Shown in pieces: positions 16,168 to 25,522 of a DNA stretch of 64,000 nucleotides. The notes under the pieces were generated by a model, which had not been told where the DNA came from, made no database searches, and worked only from the letters and a program-made list of their open reading frames with translations. The DNA is from Duganella sp. 1224. GTDB lineage: Bacteria; Pseudomonadota; Gammaproteobacteria; Burkholderiales; Burkholderiaceae_D. Location of the stretch: contig NZ_JACBYS010000001.1 in NCBI RefSeq assembly GCF_013408245.1, positions 806,001 to 870,000 of the forward strand, given 5' to 3'. The position numbers and the translations under genes are program-made. The first letter of the stretch is position 1, and each line of letters opens with the position of its first letter.

Positions 16168-17136
16168 GTGATAGATAGTCTCGAATGTTTTGTGACTGTA
16201 GTCGAGTTGCGCAGCCTGTCCAAGGCAGCAGTACACCTTGAAATGGCGGTGTCGTCAGTCTCCCGAAAGATTGATGCGCTGGAGGCGGAACTGGGGGCGC
16301 GGCTGCTGCTGCGCAGTTCGCGTCAAGTGATCCTGAGCGACGCCGGCGAGCGTTTTCTGCCGCGCGCCCGCAATATACTGGCCGAGCTGGCCGAGGGCAA
16401 GAGCGCCGTGCAGGAACTGGACAGCGAACCGCGCGGCCTGCTGACGGTGACGGCGCCGGCCGCCTTCGGCCGCCTGCACGTGGCGCCGGCCATCGCCGCC
16501 TTCCTGCAGCGCCATCCGCTGATCGAGGTCGACCTGCACGTCAGCGACGACGTGGTCGACCTGCTGGCGCGCCGCGTGGACGTGGCGGTGCGCGCCGGCG
16601 TGCTGCCAGCCAGCGACCTGGTGGCCACGCGTCTCGCCGGCATGCAGCGGCTGGTGACGGCCAGCCCGGCCTACCTGGAGCGCCATGGCTGGCCGCGCAA
16701 GCCGGAAGATTTGCTGGATCACCAGTGCCTGACGGTCAACGGGAGGGTGCCGCCGCGCGGCTGGTGGCGTTTTGAAGGTGTCAACGGCAATCAGCCGTTG
16801 CCGGTGAAGGGCAAGCTGCGCTGCGACGATACCGACTCGCTGCTGCATGCGGCCATCAGCGGCGCCGGCATCGCCCACCTGGCCAACTGGCTGACCAGCG
16901 ACGCCATCGTCGCCGGTCAGCTGGTGCCGGTGTTTCCGATGTTGCCGGTCGAGCACGTGGCGTCGCCGCGGCGCTCGCCGGACGAACCGGCCATCCACGC
17001 GGTGCACATGCCGGGCCGCTCCAACCAGGCCAAGGCCCAGCTGTTGATACGTCATTTGAAGGAGTATTTCGGTAGTCCGCCGTATTGGGACCTGGCGCTG
17101 GAGGCTGCCGGGGCGGGCGAACGCCGCGCCCCGTAA
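16168..17136 (+). CDS. LysR-family transcriptional regulator
   Basis: The product (322 residues from GTG) has an N-terminal LysR winged helix (SLECFVTVVELRSLSKAAVH ... VSSVSRKIDALEAELGARLL) and a periplasmic-binding-type effector domain. I choose GTG at 16168 because GGGAG lies six bases upstream and it gives the standard LysR N-terminus. ATG at 16150 and TTG at 16129 are in frame, but the latter falls inside the inverted repeat. Divergent from the secreted MBL hydrolase, its probable target. Confidence 0.92.
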   Translation: MIDSLECFVTVVELRSLSKAAVHLEMAVSSVSRKIDALEAELGARLLLRSSRQVILSDAGERFLPRARNILAELAEGKSAVQELDSEPRGLLTVTAPAAFGRLHVAPAIAAFLQRHPLIEVDLHVSDDVVDLLARRVDVAVRAGVLPASDLVATRLAGMQRLVTASPAYLERHGWPRKPEDLLDHQCLTVNGRVPPRGWWRFEGVNGNQPLPVKGKLRCDDTDSLLHAAISGAGIAHLANWLTSDAIVAGQLVPVFPMLPVEHVASPRRSPDEPAIHAVHMPGRSNQAKAQLLIRHLKEYFGSPPYWDLALEAAGAGERRAP

Positions 17137-17158
17137 TCGTAATTAGTGACAGGCGGGA

Positions 17159-18115
17159 TTAATCCCAGTCGCCGCCACCGCCGCTGTCGCCGCCGCCGCC
17201 GCTGCCGCCGTCATCCCAGCCGCCGCTGACGCCGAAGTCGTTGCCGCCCATGTCATCGCGGCGCAGCAGGTCGTCGCGGGCCGACGGGTCGTCGTAGACG
17301 ATGTCGTTGCGCGACTGGTCGAGGTTGCTCGACCCCGAGCCGCTGTCATGGCCGCCGGTGAACTGGCGGGCGATCGCCTCGCCGGCCACGATGCCCGCGC
17401 CCACCGCCGCGCCGGTCGCCAGGCCGCCCATGATGCGCGAACCCATGCCCGGCTGCGCCGGCTGTTGCGGATAGCCTTGCTGGCCCCAGCCGGCCTGGCC
17501 ATAGCCCGGCTGCTGCGGATAGCCGCCGCCCGGCGCATAGCCCGGCGCCGCGCCCGGATTGTAGCCGGCGGGGCTGTAGCCGTCATTAACAGGCGGCTGC
17601 TGGCGACGCTGCATGAAGCGGGTCGCCAGCCAGATAAAACCCGCCAGGCCGGCGCCGATGATCAGGATGCCGCCCCAGCCGATGCCGCTGCTCTGCGGCG
17701 CGTTGGCGTACCCGCCGCTGCCATAGTTGTTGCCGCCACCGCTAGTGGTGGCGTGGCTGCGCTTTTGCGCATAGTCCAGCTTCTGGCCGTCGGCCAGCAG
17801 CGCGCGCAGCTTGCTGACCGCTTCAGGCTTCACCTTTGGCAGGCCCGGCGCCAGTTCTTCCGCCTTGGCCAGCGAGGCCTGGGCGGCGGCGAACTTGCCT
17901 TGCTTGGCCAGCAGCTCGGCCTCGACGAAGTGGGCGTTGGCGCTTTTCGGATGCGCGGCCAGCACCTGGTCCATCATGGCCTGCGCTTCGGCGTACTTGC
18001 CAGCGTTGGCTGCCGCGTACACCTCCTGGATGGTGGGCTCGGCGGCAAATACGGGGGCTGCCAGCGCCAGGGCGCCGGCCAGCAAAGTGATACGTGCGAT
18101 AGATTTAGCCGTCAT
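17159..18115 (-). CDS. TPR-containing, Gly-rich membrane protein
   Basis: The 318-residue product has a signal peptide (ending PVFAA), two to three tetratricopeptide-like repeats (about residues 25-100: EVYAAANAGKYAEAQAMMDQ, HFVEAELLAKQGKFAAAQAS) and one membrane helix (about 145-165, IGWGGILIIGAGLAGFIWLA). A Pro/Gly/Tyr/Gln-rich low-complexity region and an acidic Gly-rich tail ending GGGGDWD follow. No enzymatic motif is visible. Its neighbours do not reveal a role. It may be a cell-envelope scaffold; this is a guess. Confidence 0.85.
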   Translation of the reverse strand: MTAKSIARITLLAGALALAAPVFAAEPTIQEVYAAANAGKYAEAQAMMDQVLAAHPKSANAHFVEAELLAKQGKFAAAQASLAKAEELAPGLPKVKPEAVSKLRALLADGQKLDYAQKRSHATTSGGGNNYGSGGYANAPQSSGIGWGGILIIGAGLAGFIWLATRFMQRRQQPPVNDGYSPAGYNPGAAPGYAPGGGYPQQPGYGQAGWGQQGYPQQPAQPGMGSRIMGGLATGAAVGAGIVAGEAIARQFTGGHDSGSGSSNLDQSRNDIVYDDPSARDDLLRRDDMGGNDFGVSGGWDDGGSGGGGDSGGGGDWD

Positions 18116-18156
18116 GTCATACCTCCTAGTGAAGACGAGCCTTAGATGAAGCTAGT

Positions 18157-19416
18157 TTACGCCATTTTCAAGGGCGTGGTTGTGCGTTGCCGCACAGCCT
18201 CCCAAGAGGAATGGATGGCGCTCGCCACCATGTCGGCCGTGGCGGCCGACAAGGTCCAGCCCAGGTGGCCGTGGCCGGTATTGTAGAACACGCCCGGCGC
18301 CTTGCCGGGGCCGACGCGCGGCATCAGGTCCGGCATCATCGGTCGCAGCCCGGCCCAGGGCGTGATGGCGCGGGTGCTGACATCGGGGAAGTTGTGTTGC
18401 ACCCAGTCGGTCAGCGGCGCGATGCGGTCGGCGCGGATGTCGCGGTTGTGGCCGTGGAACTCGGCGCTGCCGGCCACGCGCAGCCGGTCCTCGCCCAGCC
18501 GGCTGCACACCAGCTTGACCGTGTCGTCGACCAGGCTGACCTGCGGCGCGGCCGCGCGGCTGGCGGCGTCCTCCAGCTGGACGGTGACCGAGTAGCCCTT
18601 GACCGGATAGACGTTGACGCTGTCGCCGACCTGCGCCGCCAGCGCCCGGCTGGCGGCGCCGGCGCAGATCACCACCGCGTCGTAGCGCGTGGTGTCGGCG
18701 CGCTCGTCGTGCAGCACGGTGATGTCGACGCCGTCCTCGCCGGCGTTCAGGTGCACCACCTGCTGATTGCAGCGCAACTGCGCGCCGAGGCGCTGCGCCG
18801 CCTGCGCCAGGCCGGTGGTGAACTTGTGGATGTCGCCGCTGCTGTCGCTCTCGGTGTAGTGGCCGGCGTAGAACTCGCCGCGCAGCGCCGGCTCGATGGC
18901 GCGCATCTCGTCCGGCGTGACCGCGCGGCGCGGCACGCCGCCGCGCGCCAGCAGCTTGCTGACCGCCACGGCGTGCTCGAATTCCGCGCGGTCGCGGTGG
19001 ATGTGCAGGATGCCGGCGCGCCGCAGGTCGAAGGCGATGCCCTCGTCGTCGGCCCACTGGAACAGGTGGTCGCGCGCCGCCACCGCCATGCGCGCCAGCG
19101 CGACGGTGTTGCGGTGGTAGTCCGGCATGGCCGAGATGAATTCGGCAAACCACGACAGCTTGTGCCAGGTGGGGTGCGGATGCACCAGCAGCGGCGCGTC
19201 GCCGCGCAGCATCCATTGCAGCGCCCTGGCGATGGTCGAGCGGTGGTTCCACACTTCCGCGTTGGAGGCCGACAGCTGGCCGCCGTTGGCATAGGAAGTT
19301 TCCATCGCCGGATAACGATGACGCTCCAGCAGGGTGACGGCGAAGCCGCGCTTGACGAGGGCATAGGCGGTCGTCACGCCGGTGACGCCGCCGCCGATGA
19401 TGGCGATGGTTTTCAT
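18157..19416 (-). CDS. dadA: D-amino acid dehydrogenase-type FAD oxidoreductase
   Basis: A 419-residue DAO-family flavoprotein: N-terminal FAD motif AIIGGGVTGVTTAYALVKRG, an internal ETSYANGGQLSASNAE stretch typical of DadA, and a C-terminal FAD loop (NTGHGHLGWTLS). DadA oxidises D-alanine and other D-amino acids to 2-oxo acids, feeding electrons to the respiratory chain at the inner membrane. Length is near that of E. coli DadA. No alanine racemase is next to it. The start ATG has no strong ribosome site. Other DAO-family substrates cannot be excluded. Confidence 0.87.
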   Translation of the reverse strand: MKTIAIIGGGVTGVTTAYALVKRGFAVTLLERHRYPAMETSYANGGQLSASNAEVWNHRSTIARALQWMLRGDAPLLVHPHPTWHKLSWFAEFISAMPDYHRNTVALARMAVAARDHLFQWADDEGIAFDLRRAGILHIHRDRAEFEHAVAVSKLLARGGVPRRAVTPDEMRAIEPALRGEFYAGHYTESDSSGDIHKFTTGLAQAAQRLGAQLRCNQQVVHLNAGEDGVDITVLHDERADTTRYDAVVICAGAASRALAAQVGDSVNVYPVKGYSVTVQLEDAASRAAAPQVSLVDDTVKLVCSRLGEDRLRVAGSAEFHGHNRDIRADRIAPLTDWVQHNFPDVSTRAITPWAGLRPMMPDLMPRVGPGKAPGVFYNTGHGHLGWTLSAATADMVASAIHSSWEAVRQRTTTPLKMA

Positions 19417-19465
19417 GATAGTCGTGACAAGCTTACAAGAAAACCATGGCGCGATAAACGACTTT

Positions 19466-21334
19466 TTATGCCTTCTGTTGTTTCGCGCGCTGGGCGTTGA
19501 TGTAGCGGTCGATCACGGTCGGCAGCACCGTCAGCGGCACGCCGCAGCTCTCCACCAGCGCGTCGTTGAAGCCGGCCAGGTCGAATTTGCCGCCCAGCGC
19601 CTTCTGCGCGCGCTGGCGCTGGCGCAGGATCTCGTTGTGACCCATCTTGTAGCCGCAGGCCTGGCCCGGCGACACGGTATAGCGGTCGATTTCGCTGGTC
19701 ATGGCCTGCTGGCCGCGGCCGGTGTTCTCGACCAGGAAGCGGATCGCCTGTTCGCGCGTCCACTGCATCGCGTGGATGCCGGTGTCCACCACCAGGCGGC
19801 AGGCGCGGAACTGCTGCGCCTGCAGGTAGCCGATCTGGCTGAACGGATCGTTGGCGTACAGGCCGAATTCATCGACCAGCTGTTCCGCGTACAGCGCCCA
19901 GCCCTCGACGAAGGCGTTGAAACCGATCAGCGATGAAATCAGCGGCAGCTCGTCGTGGTGCTCGGCCAGGTAGGCGCCTTGCCAGGCGTGGCCCGGAATG
20001 CCTTCGTGCGCGGTGAGCGTGGACAGCTCGGACTTCGGCCACAAGGTGGTCGACTTCAGGTTAACGTAGTAGATGGCCGGGCGCGAACCGTCGAGCGAAG
20101 CGAAGTTCATATAGCCCAGCGGCGCGCCGTCCTGAATGTCGACCGGCACGCGCTTGATCTGCAGCGGCGCCTGCATGTTGAGGTGCGAGATCTGCGGCAT
20201 CAGCTTGCGCACGGCGGCCACGCGCTCGTTGCAGAAGGCGATCAGCTCTTCGCGGCCCTTGTCGTTGTCGGCGTAGAAGCGCTGCGGGTCCTTGGTCAGG
20301 CCGAGCAGGCGCTGGCCGACGGTGCCCTGCGTGATGCCTTGCTTTTTCAGGATGGCGTCGATGCGCGACTGCAGTTGCTTGTTCTGTTCCAGGCCGATGG
20401 CGTGGATTTCCCTGGCGCTGTGGGTGGTCGAGGTGCCGAGGCGCAGCGCCCACTCGTAATAGGCCGCGCCGTCCGGCAGGCGGTGCACGCCGGCCACGTT
20501 GGTGGCCTTGGCGGCGGCCTTGCCGAAGGCGGCGATCTGGCGGTCCAGCGCCGGGTAGACCGAGCCTTCCACCAGTTTCAGGGCGCGCGCGTGCCAGTCG
20601 CCGGCGAGGTTGAGCTTCTGCGCGCGCTCGGTGACCGAGGTCACCAGCTTCTGGTCGGCGGCGGCGGTTTTGCGGAAGTCCTGCAACTGGCCCAGCGCGG
20701 TCTTGCAGATGAAGTCCGGCGGCATGATGCCTTTGCCGGCTTGCTCTTCGATGCGGGCGGTTTCGTCATCCAGCAGCTTGGCCATGCCTGCCAGGCGCGC
20801 CAGGTAGGCCTCGGCGTCGGCGGCGTCGGCGATCTGGTGCTGCGAGTCGAGGAACTCCGGCAGGCGGGTGATGGTGCCGTCCTGCTGCGTGACCGGGAAC
20901 GGCGCGGTGCCGCCATTGAAGCCGCTGGCGGCGCCGCCGAACGGGAAGCGCAGGCCCTGCAGGCCGGATTCGGCGGCGTAGGCGATGGTGTCGTAGCGGA
21001 TCTGCGCGTTGGCGCTGAGCGTGGCGCGGTTGATGGCGCGCAGGCGCGCCTGAATCGACTTTACTTCCTCCGCCCAGGCCTTGTCACCGGCGGGCGACAG
21101 GTCTTCCAGCTGCGACTTGAGCGCGGTGCGCGGGCCCTTGTCCAACCCCAGGCCGGTGGCGCTGGTTGGCGACAGGCGCAGGACTTCTTCGGCAATGTCG
21201 TCCAGCAGCTTGCTGAAGCGGGCGTCGGCCGGCGATGCGTCGGCGGCCAGCGCGAGGCCTGGCAGGGCGCTGACGGCGGTGGCGGAGAGGGCGGCCAGCA
21301 GCAGCTCGCGGCGGGAAGGGTTGTGAAGGCTCAT
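19466..21334 (-). CDS. Secreted DUF885-family metallopeptidase
   Basis: The 622-residue product starts with a twin-arginine-like leader (SRRELLLAALSATAVSALPG). It contains the family's zinc motif TAHEGIPGHAWQG with the downstream Glu helix FVEGWALYAEQL, the gluzincin-like arrangement of DUF885 proteins, which are thought to act as dipeptidases or carboxypeptidases. The start at 21334 follows AAAGGATG; the frame is open upstream, but this ATG gives the leader. It sits upstream of dadA on the same strand (49-base gap), so released amino acids could feed DadA; that link is speculative. Confidence 0.9.
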   Translation of the reverse strand: MSLHNPSRRELLLAALSATAVSALPGLALAADASPADARFSKLLDDIAEEVLRLSPTSATGLGLDKGPRTALKSQLEDLSPAGDKAWAEEVKSIQARLRAINRATLSANAQIRYDTIAYAAESGLQGLRFPFGGAASGFNGGTAPFPVTQQDGTITRLPEFLDSQHQIADAADAEAYLARLAGMAKLLDDETARIEEQAGKGIMPPDFICKTALGQLQDFRKTAAADQKLVTSVTERAQKLNLAGDWHARALKLVEGSVYPALDRQIAAFGKAAAKATNVAGVHRLPDGAAYYEWALRLGTSTTHSAREIHAIGLEQNKQLQSRIDAILKKQGITQGTVGQRLLGLTKDPQRFYADNDKGREELIAFCNERVAAVRKLMPQISHLNMQAPLQIKRVPVDIQDGAPLGYMNFASLDGSRPAIYYVNLKSTTLWPKSELSTLTAHEGIPGHAWQGAYLAEHHDELPLISSLIGFNAFVEGWALYAEQLVDEFGLYANDPFSQIGYLQAQQFRACRLVVDTGIHAMQWTREQAIRFLVENTGRGQQAMTSEIDRYTVSPGQACGYKMGHNEILRQRQRAQKALGGKFDLAGFNDALVESCGVPLTVLPTVIDRYINAQRAKQQKA

Positions 21335-21417
21335 GGCATCCTTTAAGTGAGTAAATAAGGTCGGGCATCGGCGCGATGCTGACCTTAGCTTGCTCACCGC
21401 CGGGCTGTCAATGGCAT

Positions 21418-22920
21418 TTAGCTATCCCTGCCGAAGCGCAGCTTGAGGCGCGTGGCCAGTGCCTGCAACACGTCGGTTTCCTGGCGCGGCAGGGCCAGCG
21501 CCACGTGCATGTCCGGGCGCACCAGGTAGGCGGCATCTTCCAGCAGGCCGGCGTGGGCGTGGGCCTCGGTCCACGGCCAGGCGTGCAGCGGCAGGCGCAG
21601 CGCCTGCGCGGCGGCGGCCAGCGCCGGATCGGTGTGGCCATAGACGTGCAGCTGCCAGTCCAGCGATTGCAGCGGCACGAAGTTGTCCGGCACCCAGGGC
21701 AGCCGGTCGCCGCCGATGATGTCGCCTGCGCGGCCGGCGCTGAGCGGGCTGTCGGGATAATGGATCATCACCTGCGAGACGGTCTTGAACAGCGTGCGGC
21801 GCGCGGCGGACAGGCCGCTCAGCGCCGGCAGCACGTGCGGCAGCAGCCAGTTGCGCAGCAGCTGGCCGCCCGGCCCCTGCGAGACGATCAGCTGGAAGGC
21901 GCGGTCGGTGGTGGTCACGAGCTTGCGGGCGAAAACGATGCGTTCGGCCTCGTAGGTGTCCAGCAGCGCGGCGTCGGCCCGGCCCTGCAGCACGTGGGCC
22001 AGTTTCCAGGCCAGGTTGATGGCGTCGCCGATGCCGGTGTTCATGCCCTGGCCGCCGGCGGGGCTGTGGACGTGGCCCGCGTCGCCGGCGATAAAGCAGC
22101 GGTCGACGCGAAAGCGTGTGGCCACGCGGTGGTGCACGCGGTAGGTGGAGAACCAGTTCACCTGTTCCACGCGGATGCCCAGCAGCGGCTCCAGTACCGG
22201 GCGCACCGCCTCGAAGTCCGCGTGGGCTGGCGCGCCGTCCGGCAGGATACCGATCAGGCGCTGCATGCCGCGCGAGCGCACCGGCAGCATCAGCGCAAAG
22301 GTGTGGGCGGCCAGGTGGCCGACCAGGTCCTGGTTGGGCGGGCCGGCGGTCTGCACGTCCGCCACGTAATACAGGTGGTTGTAGGTGCCACCGGCGAAGT
22401 CCAGCCCGAGCGCTTCTCGCACGCGGCTGCGCGCGCCATCGCAGCCGCACAGATAGGCGCTGCTGCAGGTGACGCGGTCGTCGCCGTGTTCCAGCACCGC
22501 GCGCACGCCCCATTCGTCCTGCGTGAACGATTCCAGCTCGGTGTTCCATTCCACCTCCACGCCCTCGGCGCGCAACTGCGCCACCAGCAGGTGTTCGTGG
22601 TCGTCCTGCGGGTAGGCCAGCACAAAGGGGTAGGGACTGAGGCCGGCGCCGATGTCGCGCAGCGGCAGCGCGACGATGTCCTCGCCGTGTTCGCGCAGGT
22701 GGATGGCGTCTATCTGGATGCCCTGGTTGATGACGGCATCGGCGAAGCCCAACTGGCGGTAGAACTCCAGCGTGCGGGCGTGGACCGCCATGGCGCGCGA
22801 GGCCTGTCCGGGGCCGCTGTTGCGGTCGATGATGCGCACGACAACGCCCCTTCTTGCCAGCGCAATGGCAAGCACCAGGCCGGTGGGACCGGCGCCGACG
22901 ATGAGCACCTGGGTAGACAT
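21418..22920 (-). CDS. FAD-dependent class A monooxygenase
   Basis: A 500-residue flavin hydroxylase with all three family motifs: dinucleotide-binding GAGPTGLVLAIALARRG at the N-terminus, the DG motif (CGCDGARSRVR), and the GD motif (CFIAGDAGHVHSPAGGQGMN). A C-terminal thioredoxin-like extension of about 120 residues is as in phenol-hydroxylase-type members. It probably hydroxylates an aromatic or polyketide-like substrate with NAD(P)H. It is divergent from the beta-lactamase gene with about 100 bases between; no dedicated regulator is adjacent. Confidence 0.92.
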   Translation of the reverse strand: MSTQVLIVGAGPTGLVLAIALARRGVVVRIIDRNSGPGQASRAMAVHARTLEFYRQLGFADAVINQGIQIDAIHLREHGEDIVALPLRDIGAGLSPYPFVLAYPQDDHEHLLVAQLRAEGVEVEWNTELESFTQDEWGVRAVLEHGDDRVTCSSAYLCGCDGARSRVREALGLDFAGGTYNHLYYVADVQTAGPPNQDLVGHLAAHTFALMLPVRSRGMQRLIGILPDGAPAHADFEAVRPVLEPLLGIRVEQVNWFSTYRVHHRVATRFRVDRCFIAGDAGHVHSPAGGQGMNTGIGDAINLAWKLAHVLQGRADAALLDTYEAERIVFARKLVTTTDRAFQLIVSQGPGGQLLRNWLLPHVLPALSGLSAARRTLFKTVSQVMIHYPDSPLSAGRAGDIIGGDRLPWVPDNFVPLQSLDWQLHVYGHTDPALAAAAQALRLPLHAWPWTEAHAHAGLLEDAAYLVRPDMHVALALPRQETDVLQALATRLKLRFGRDS

Positions 22921-22967
22921 GTGGCCAGTCTACCGCCAGTAGCGATCGCGCTGCGCGCAATTGGGGA

Positions 22968-22997
22968 TTGGCATTTATGGCAAGACTGTGCTATGTT
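22968..22997 (+). promoter_or_regulatory. Promoter of the beta-lactamase gene
   Basis: TTGGCA (22968-22973), 18-base spacer, TATGTT (22992-22997), about 30 bases before the chosen ATG at 23027. No ampR-type gene is adjacent. Confidence 0.5.
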
Positions 22998-23026
22998 TAT
23001 TTTTACTTAACTCTTATTCGCAGCCG

Positions 23027-23908
23027 ATGACCGATTTCACAACCCGCCGCATGCTGGTGCTGGCGCTGGCCAGCGCCCCGCTGGCGCGCGCCGCCGATCT
23101 GCTGGATCAGGCGCCAGGCACCACGCCGGTGTCGCGCACCGGGCAACTGGCGCGGCTGGAGAAGGAATACGGCGGCCGGCTTGGTGTGGCGGCGTTCAAC
23201 ACGGCGGACGGCCGCCAGTTGCTGCACCGCGCCGACGAGCGTTTCCCGATGTGCAGCACCTTCAAGATGATGCTGGCGGCGGCGGTGCTGGCGCGCGAGC
23301 CGTCGCTGCTGGACCGGCGCCTGCGCTACGACAAGGTGGATCTGGTGCCGCATTCGCCGGTCACTGGCAAGCACGTGGCGGAGGGCATGACGGTGGAGGC
23401 ACTGTGCGAGGCCACGCTGCAGTACAGCGACAACACGGCGGCCAATCTGCTGATGAAGCAGATCGGCGGTCCGGCGGCGGTGACGGCCTATGCGCGCTCC
23501 ATCGGCGACGCCGAGTTCCGGCTGGACCGCTGGGAAACCGAACTCAATTCCGCGCTGCCCGGCGACGTGCGCGACACCACCACGCCGCAGGCGATGGCGC
23601 GTTCGCTGCACAAGCTGGTGATGGGCGACGCGCTGCCGCTGCACTGCCGGCGCCAGCTCAAGGACTGGATGATCGGGAACACCACCGGCGCCACGCGCAT
23701 ACGCGCCGGCGTGCCCGCAGGCTGGGTGGTGGCCGACAAGACCGGCGCCGGCGATTACGGCACGGTCAACGACATCGCCGTGATCTGGCCGCCCGGCCGG
23801 GCGCCGATCGTGCTGGCCGTGTATCTGACCCAGCCCGCCAAGGATGACAAGGCACGCCCCGAACTGCACGGTGACGTGGCCAAGGTGGCGATCGAGGCGT
23901 TCCGGTGA
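23027..23908 (+). CDS. bla: Class A serine beta-lactamase with Tat-type leader
   Basis: The 293-residue product carries every class A active-site motif: Ser77 in STFK (77-80), SDN at 134-136, Glu170 in WETELN, and KTG at 238-240 in DKTGAGDYGT. The C-terminal third (NTTGATRIRAG, NDIAVIWPPGRAPIVLAVYLTQP) resembles CTX-M/L2-like enzymes. The leader TTRRMLVLALASAPLARA has a twin-arginine pair, so folded export by Tat is likely. The ATG at 23027 gives this leader; the frame is open to 22961, but that would precede the -10 box. Hydrolysis of penicillins and perhaps cephalosporins is expected; the spectrum cannot be read from sequence. Confidence 0.94.
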   Translation: MTDFTTRRMLVLALASAPLARAADLLDQAPGTTPVSRTGQLARLEKEYGGRLGVAAFNTADGRQLLHRADERFPMCSTFKMMLAAAVLAREPSLLDRRLRYDKVDLVPHSPVTGKHVAEGMTVEALCEATLQYSDNTAANLLMKQIGGPAAVTAYARSIGDAEFRLDRWETELNSALPGDVRDTTTPQAMARSLHKLVMGDALPLHCRRQLKDWMIGNTTGATRIRAGVPAGWVVADKTGAGDYGTVNDIAVIWPPGRAPIVLAVYLTQPAKDDKARPELHGDVAKVAIEAFR

Positions 23909-23936
23909 ACGAATACGGCTCTCACGACCAAGCTGC

Positions 23937-23962
23937 GCCGCGCAGTGACAAGGTGGCGCGGC
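23937..23962 (+). repeat. Hairpin next to the GFA start codon
   Basis: GCCGCGC-N12-GCGCGGC, perfect 7-base arms, ends four bases before the ATG of the GFA gene, which has no ribosome site. It could restrict initiation, or simply terminate or stabilise the bla transcript. Confidence 0.4.
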
Positions 23963-23966
23963 TGCC

Positions 23967-24368
23967 ATGCTGAAGACTTACCACGGCAGCTGTCATTGCG
24001 GCGCGGTGCGCTTTGCGGCGGACATCGATCTGGCGCAAGGGACCTTGCGCTGCAACTGCTCCATCTGCGTCAAGATGCGTTACTGGCCCGCGATCGTCAA
24101 GCCCGAGGCGTTCCGCCTGCAATCGGGCGAGGGCGATCTGACGCTGTACCAGTTCCTCACCAAGCGCGATAAGCACCTGTTCTGCCGTCACTGCGGCGTT
24201 CACCCCTTCGGCATCGGCGTATCGCCGCGCTGGGGCGAGTTCTACTCGGTCAACCTCACCTGCCTGGATGACGCCAGCGAGGAGGAGCTGGCCAACGCCC
24301 CGATCACCTACCTGGACGGCAAAAACGACAACTGGAACGTGCCGCCAGCGGAAACGAGGCATCTATGA
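23967..24368 (+). CDS. GFA (CENP-V-like) zinc-binding family protein
   Basis: A 133-residue protein with the GFA fold's zinc ligands GSCHCGAVRF, CNCSICVK and FCRHCGVHP. Members bind zinc and sometimes handle glutathione-aldehyde adducts, although most are uncharacterised. It follows the beta-lactamase by 58 bases and overlaps the next gene by four (ATGA), so it is translationally coupled to the acetyltransferase pair. Confidence 0.92.
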   Translation: MLKTYHGSCHCGAVRFAADIDLAQGTLRCNCSICVKMRYWPAIVKPEAFRLQSGEGDLTLYQFLTKRDKHLFCRHCGVHPFGIGVSPRWGEFYSVNLTCLDDASEEELANAPITYLDGKNDNWNVPPAETRHL

Positions 24369-25522
24369 CCCCCGATCCAGAGGTGGACAAAGCCTTGCTG
24401 GCGCTGCACGAAGGCCGGCATGACGAAGCACTCGTGGCGCTGCTTGCGCTATTTGCGCGGGCGGATGACCGGCATTTCATCACCATGTTCGCCTGGAGCC
24501 AGTTGATTGAGCAGTATGCCCCGGCGCGTGCCGCCATGGTGCGTGAACGTGACGCTCAGGCCAGCCGCCTGTTGGCCGAGGATACGATGTTTGGCGAGGA
24601 TGACGGCGGCCGACAGCGTGGCCGGTTCGAGATCATCGTCGAGATGAATGAAATATTAGAGGACAGCCGGACCACCTACGAATTGTTCCTGCAGTTGCTG
24701 GCGGCCCAGCCGGATCTGGCGAAACGAAACGCCTGGCGCGCCTTGCCGGCCGTGGTTGAAGCACAGGATTATGTGCTGGCCGAACGCTATCTCCGCGACC
24801 CGTCGGCCAGGCTGCCCGAGCTAAACAGCCTGGCAGAAAAGGTGCCGCTGATGCCGACCCGCGGCGAGCCGCCGCGTCTGGCCGCCGAGCTGTCGAATTT
24901 TGTCGGCGACCTGTCGCTCTGCGTCGCCGTCTGGCGCGGGCTGGGAAGAAGTGCGGAAGCGGATGCCTTGCAGAGCGCAGCAATCGCCGGCCTGGCCAAC
25001 GACGCGATGCGCGCGCTTGCGCTTCGTGAGCTGGCCGATCCCGGCGTCATTCACCGTGAAACGGCCGATGCCAACATGCATGTTGACGCCGTGCGCGCCT
25101 ACACTGCCGAAGATTTCGCCGCTGTCTGCCGCATTTATCTGGAAGCGAAACCGGATGAACTGCGTTTTGAAACGGCGTCATTCAACATTACGCCGCTGGA
25201 GCAGGACCAAGGGCTGTTGGCTGCCTTCGTCCAGTCGGATGTGATGGTCTACGATGCCGATGGCATACATGGCTTCGCTGCGGTGTTTGACGGGCAGTTG
25301 CGCGCGCTGTTCGTGCAGCGCGCCGCACGTGGGCGGGGCGTAGGCCAGGCGTTGCTGAATGCTGTTTTGGAAAAGACGCCCGGCGAGATCACGCTCAACG
25401 TCGCGCGCTCCAACCACGGCGCCATCAGCTTTTACGAGAAAAACGGCTTCGCCCTCTCCGGGGAGACCATCCGCCAATATGATGGCAAGGAAGTGGCCTA
25501 CGTGCGGATGTCCAGACCATGA
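24365..25522 (+). CDS. Helical-repeat/GNAT acetyltransferase fusion
   Basis: A 385-residue protein in two parts. Residues 1 to about 235 are helical and TPR-like with no catalytic motif. Residues about 245-385 form a GNAT domain with the acetyl-CoA motif LFVQRAARGRGVGQALLNAV and a typical FYEKNGF end. The acceptor is unknown. It lies between the GFA gene and a second GNAT gene with four-base overlaps on both sides, a three-gene coupled unit. The N-terminal part may recruit the target (inference). Confidence 0.85.
   Translation: MTPDPEVDKALLALHEGRHDEALVALLALFARADDRHFITMFAWSQLIEQYAPARAAMVRERDAQASRLLAEDTMFGEDDGGRQRGRFEIIVEMNEILEDSRTTYELFLQLLAAQPDLAKRNAWRALPAVVEAQDYVLAERYLRDPSARLPELNSLAEKVPLMPTRGEPPRLAAELSNFVGDLSLCVAVWRGLGRSAEADALQSAAIAGLANDAMRALALRELADPGVIHRETADANMHVDAVRAYTAEDFAAVCRIYLEAKPDELRFETASFNITPLEQDQGLLAAFVQSDVMVYDADGIHGFAAVFDGQLRALFVQRAARGRGVGQALLNAVLEKTPGEITLNVARSNHGAISFYEKNGFALSGETIRQYDGKEVAYVRMSRP

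Noticed and set aside
15063-16223. Longer start for the MBL hydrolase at 16223
   Set aside because: The extra residues cross the LysR box and lack leader character; ATG 16049 has a ribosome site and signal peptide.
21422-22960. 512-codon frame on the same strand as the monooxygenase
   Set aside because: Arg/Pro-rich alternative frame; the 21418-22920 frame holds all flavin motifs.
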